NCBI GenBank assembly: GCA_025456385.1
Contig: JALOKS010000127.1
Coordinates: forward strand, 1-7,857
Direction: 5' to 3'
From: Thermoanaerobaculales bacterium
Lineage (GTDB): Bacteria; Acidobacteriota; Thermoanaerobaculia; Thermoanaerobaculales; Sulfomarinibacteraceae
DNA length: 7,857 nucleotides
The notes beneath the pieces are model-generated. The model was not told where the DNA came from and searched no databases. It saw nothing but the letters and a program-made list of their open reading frames with translations. Shown here one piece after another: positions 5,702 to 7,857 of this stretch (positions are counted from its first letter, which is position 1; every line of letters begins with the position of its first letter). A program made the position numbers and the translations under genes.

Positions 5702-6811
5702 ATGACAGAGCTTCGAATCACCGGTGTCGACATCTACCGCGGGGCGATTCCGATGGCCGCGCCCTTCAGGATCTCGCTCGGCGTGATCAGTGAGGCCGAC
5801 TACCTGTTCATCCGCATCCGGACCAACGGCGGGATCGGCGGCTGGGGCGAGACGACGCCGATCTCCCAGATCACCGGCGACACGCAGGCGATCAACCTCG
5901 CGGCGGCGCAGACCCTCGCGCGGCTCCTGCTCGGCACGAACCCTCTCGACATCGAGGCCCGGGTCACCGAGATGGGCCGCTTCCTGGCCTTCAACTCGAG
6001 CGTGCGCGCGGCCTTCGACATGGCGCTCTACGACATCGCCGGCAAGACGGCGAGCCTGCCGTTGTACGCGCTGCTCGGCGGGGGCAAGCGCCAGCTCGAG
6101 ACCGACGTCACGGTCGGCATCGACGAGCCGGAGAAGATGGCCGAGCAGGCGCTCGCGCTCGCGAAGAGCGGAGTCCCGGCGATCAAGATCAAGCTCGGAA
6201 CGACCGCGGACGAGGACGTCCGCCGCATCGAGCTGATCCGGAAGGCGGTCGGCGACGGGATCATCCTCAGAGTGGACGCCAACCAGGGCTGGGACCTGCC
6301 GACCGCGGTCGAGGTGCTGCACCGCCTCGAGGCCCTCGGCATCCAGTACTGCGAGCAGCCGCTCGCCCGCTGGGACCACGCCGGCTTCCGGCGCCTGCGG
6401 GAGCGGACGGCGATCCCGATCATGGCCGACGAGTCCGTCTTCGACCACCGCGACGCCTTCACGCTCACCGCGGGCGGTTGCTGCGACTACCTCAACATCA
6501 AGCTCGCCAAGTCCGGCGGCATCCACACCGCCCTCAAGATCAACGCCGTGGCCGAGGCCTGCGGCGCGAAGTGCATGCTCGGCTGCATGATGGAGACCCG
6601 GCTCGGCCTGACGGCCGCCGCCCATCTGGTCTCGGCGCGGCCGAACATCCGCTTCGTCGACCTCGACGGCCACCTCCAGCTCAAGGAGGACCCGATCCTC
6701 GGCGGGGCGACCTGGCGGGGCACGACGATCACGCTCCCCGACGCACCGGGCATCGGCGCCGATGTGGACCCGGTCTTCCTCGCGCGCTGCGAGCACGATG
6801 TCGTCAGCTGA
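5702..6811 (+). CDS. Dipeptide epimerase (L-Ala-D/L-Glu epimerase family, enolase superfamily)
   Basis: This 369-residue cytoplasmic enzyme inverts the alpha-carbon of the C-terminal residue of a dipeptide by Mg-assisted proton removal. Residues 1-125 are the capping domain (with ITGDT at 57-61 and GGIGGWGE); 126-345 form the (beta/alpha)7-beta barrel. Catalytic features are intact: K162-I-K164, metal ligands D192, E218 (CEQPL) and D243 (MADES), and the opposing base K267 (LNIKLAKSGG). The D320-L-D322 motif, which holds the substrate's free amino group, and CMLGCMMETRLGLTAAAHL separate this group from muconate cycloisomerases and o-succinylbenzoate synthases. The residue equivalent to Arg24 of the Bacillus subtilis Ala-Glu enzyme seems to be Gly27, so specificity may differ. 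AAGGAGG at 5688-5694, seven bases before the ATG, fixes the start. Its role is to convert imported or recycled L,D-dipeptides to L,L forms that cytoplasmic peptidases can cut. Function class is very likely; exact substrate is open. Confidence 0.93.
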   Translation: MTELRITGVDIYRGAIPMAAPFRISLGVISEADYLFIRIRTNGGIGGWGETTPISQITGDTQAINLAAAQTLARLLLGTNPLDIEARVTEMGRFLAFNSSVRAAFDMALYDIAGKTASLPLYALLGGGKRQLETDVTVGIDEPEKMAEQALALAKSGVPAIKIKLGTTADEDVRRIELIRKAVGDGIILRVDANQGWDLPTAVEVLHRLEALGIQYCEQPLARWDHAGFRRLRERTAIPIMADESVFDHRDAFTLTAGGCCDYLNIKLAKSGGIHTALKINAVAEACGAKCMLGCMMETRLGLTAAAHLVSARPNIRFVDLDGHLQLKEDPILGGATWRGTTITLPDAPGIGADVDPVFLARCEHDVVS

Positions 6812-6826
6812 TCCTCGGCCCGCAGC

Positions 6827-6852
6827 CGCGCGGGGCGACAGCTGGCCGCGCG
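6827..6852 (+). other. Weak GC-rich stem-loop after the epimerase
   Basis: CGCGCGG (6827-6833) pairs with CCGCGCG (6846-6852) across a 12-base loop, followed by TCCTT. It lies in the 75-bp gap before the second hydrolase. It could be a weak terminator, but the T-run is very short and a chance match is quite possible. Confidence 0.2.
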
Positions 6853-6886
6853 TCCTTGCCACGACCGCACACGAAAGGAGTCTCTC

Positions 6887-7857
6887 GTGAACCGATCTCA
6901 GCTCCGCAGATTCTCGGCAGCCGCCGTTCTCGCGCTTCTCGTCGCCGTGCCGGCGCTCGCGCAGGCGGACCGCGAGCCCCTCGCCGGGCTCGCCGCCCAT
7001 ATCGAGCAGGCGCGCGAGCTGTGGAAGGTCCCCGGTGTCGCCGTGGCGGTCGTCAAGGACCAGCAGGTCGTCTTTGCGGAGGGCTTCGGGGTCCGCAGCC
7101 TCGCCACCGGCGGCACCGTCGACGCCGACACCCTGTTCGCCATCGGCTCGAACACCAAGGCCTTCACCGCGACGGCCATCGGCCTGCTGGTACAGGAGGG
7201 TCGAGTGTCGTGGGACGACCCCGTGCTGACCCATCTGCCCGAGTTCCAGATGTACGACCCGCTGGTGACCCGCGAGATCACGGTCCGCGATCTCCTCTGC
7301 CACCGCAGCGGCCTCGGCACCTTCCGCGGCGACTGCGCCGCATCCGCTTCATCGAGCCGAGCTTCGACTTCCGCGCCGGCTTCGGCTACTCGAACCTGAT
7401 GTTCCTGACCGCGGGCGAAATCATCCCCAAGGTCAGCGGCCTGAGCTGGGACGAGTTCATCGCCCAGCGCTTCTTCGCGCCGCTCGGGATGGACCGCAGC
7501 AGCACCACCCTGGCCGCGCTCCTGGCGGCCGACAACGTCGCCACGCCCCACGGTCTCGACGGCGAGGCGATCGTGCCGATCCCGCACGACAGCGTCGACA
7601 GCATGGCGCCAGCGGGCGCGATCAACTCCTCCGCCCGGGACATGGCGCAGTGGCTGCTCCTCCAGACCGGCGACGGGTCCTTCGGCGGGGCGCAGCTCGT
7701 GGACGGGGCCGTGATCGCGGAGACCCGCAAGCCGCACAACCTGCAGCAGGTCGACCCACGGAACCAGAAGCTCAACCCCTGGACCCACTTCTCCGCCTAC
7801 GCCCTGGGCTGGGGCCTGGCCGACTACCGCGGCCGGCTGCTCGTGTCGCACGGCGGC
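6887..7857 (+). pseudogene. Second exported serine hydrolase (S12 / beta-lactamase fold), frameshifted near 7333 and cut by window edge
   Basis: The gene starts at GTG 6887, set by AAAGGAG at 6874-6880. Residues 1-27 are a signal peptide (AAAVLALLVAVPALAQA). The catalytic domain follows with S88-N-T-K91 (GSNTK) and TVRDLLCHRSGLG. After Asp149 (7331-7333) the frame becomes meaningless and stops at 7397-7399. The homologous protein resumes one frame over from CTG at 7333 (LRRIRFIEPSFDFRAGFGYSN), with the Tyr-Ser-Asn motif at 7387-7395, and runs open to the edge, ending at His-Gly-Gly (7849-7857), the KTG-equivalent. Compared with my recollection of the family, roughly 14 residues between Gly-Asp and Leu-Arg-Arg are also missing, so this looks like a deletion of 3n+1 bases rather than a single-base slip. 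All catalytic motifs survive across the two frames, which suggests a recent mutation or an assembly error. Unlike the first hydrolase it appears freely periplasmic as far as visible. No internal restart is apparent that would keep the SxxK serine. Confidence 0.85.

Noticed and set aside
3965..7303. A 1112-codon open frame on the minus strand, and a similar 734-codon one at 1542-3746
   Set aside because: Both lie antisense to well-supported genes and translate to low-complexity Arg/Gly/Asp/Glu/His-rich sequence, the usual shadow of GC-rich codon bias.

Overview
This is a high-GC window from a diderm (Gram-negative) bacterium. The evidence is a TonB-dependent outer-membrane receptor, periplasmic secretion signals, and the G/C-rich third codon positions that produce long antisense shadow frames. 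The receptor carries an N-terminal carboxypeptidase-regulatory-like domain, which is common in Acidobacteriota, Bacteroidota and some Gammaproteobacteria. The GC content makes an acidobacterium-like lineage plausible, but this is inference and no marker gene is present.

Layout. At 1-737 (minus strand) lies the N-terminal third of the TonB-dependent receptor, cut by the window edge. From 738 to 1005 is a divergent control region. It holds overlapping candidate promoters, a perfect 7-bp inverted repeat (906-925), and a receptor leader with three mutually complementary segments (763-818). All later genes are on the plus strand: an FCD-type GntR regulator (1006-1734); an S12/beta-lactamase-fold serine hydrolase with a four-helix membrane domain at its C-terminus (1881-3827); a 13-bp intercistronic stem-loop (3839-3869); a small two-helix membrane protein of YhdT/DUF997 type (3897-4163) that overlaps an SSS-family sodium:solute symporter (4160-5629) by ATGA; a dipeptide epimerase of the enolase superfamily (5702-6811); and a second exported S12 serine hydrolase (6887 to the right edge) broken by a frameshift near 7333.

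How the genes may work together. The dipeptide epimerase is the most informative member: this group classically interconverts L-Ala-D-Glu and L-Ala-L-Glu during recycling of peptidoglycan peptides. Around it are an outer-membrane import receptor, two exported hydrolases of the family that contains D-amino-acid-processing peptidases, an inner-membrane symporter with a small companion protein, and a ligand-responsive regulator. The simplest model is a self-contained pathway for capture, trimming, import and epimerisation of dipeptides, possibly muropeptide-derived. The substrate is not proven. The Arg that recognises Glu in the Bacillus subtilis enzyme appears to be Gly here, so the true dipeptide may not be Ala-Glu.

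No rRNA, tRNA, CRISPR array, insertion sequence or phage feature was seen.
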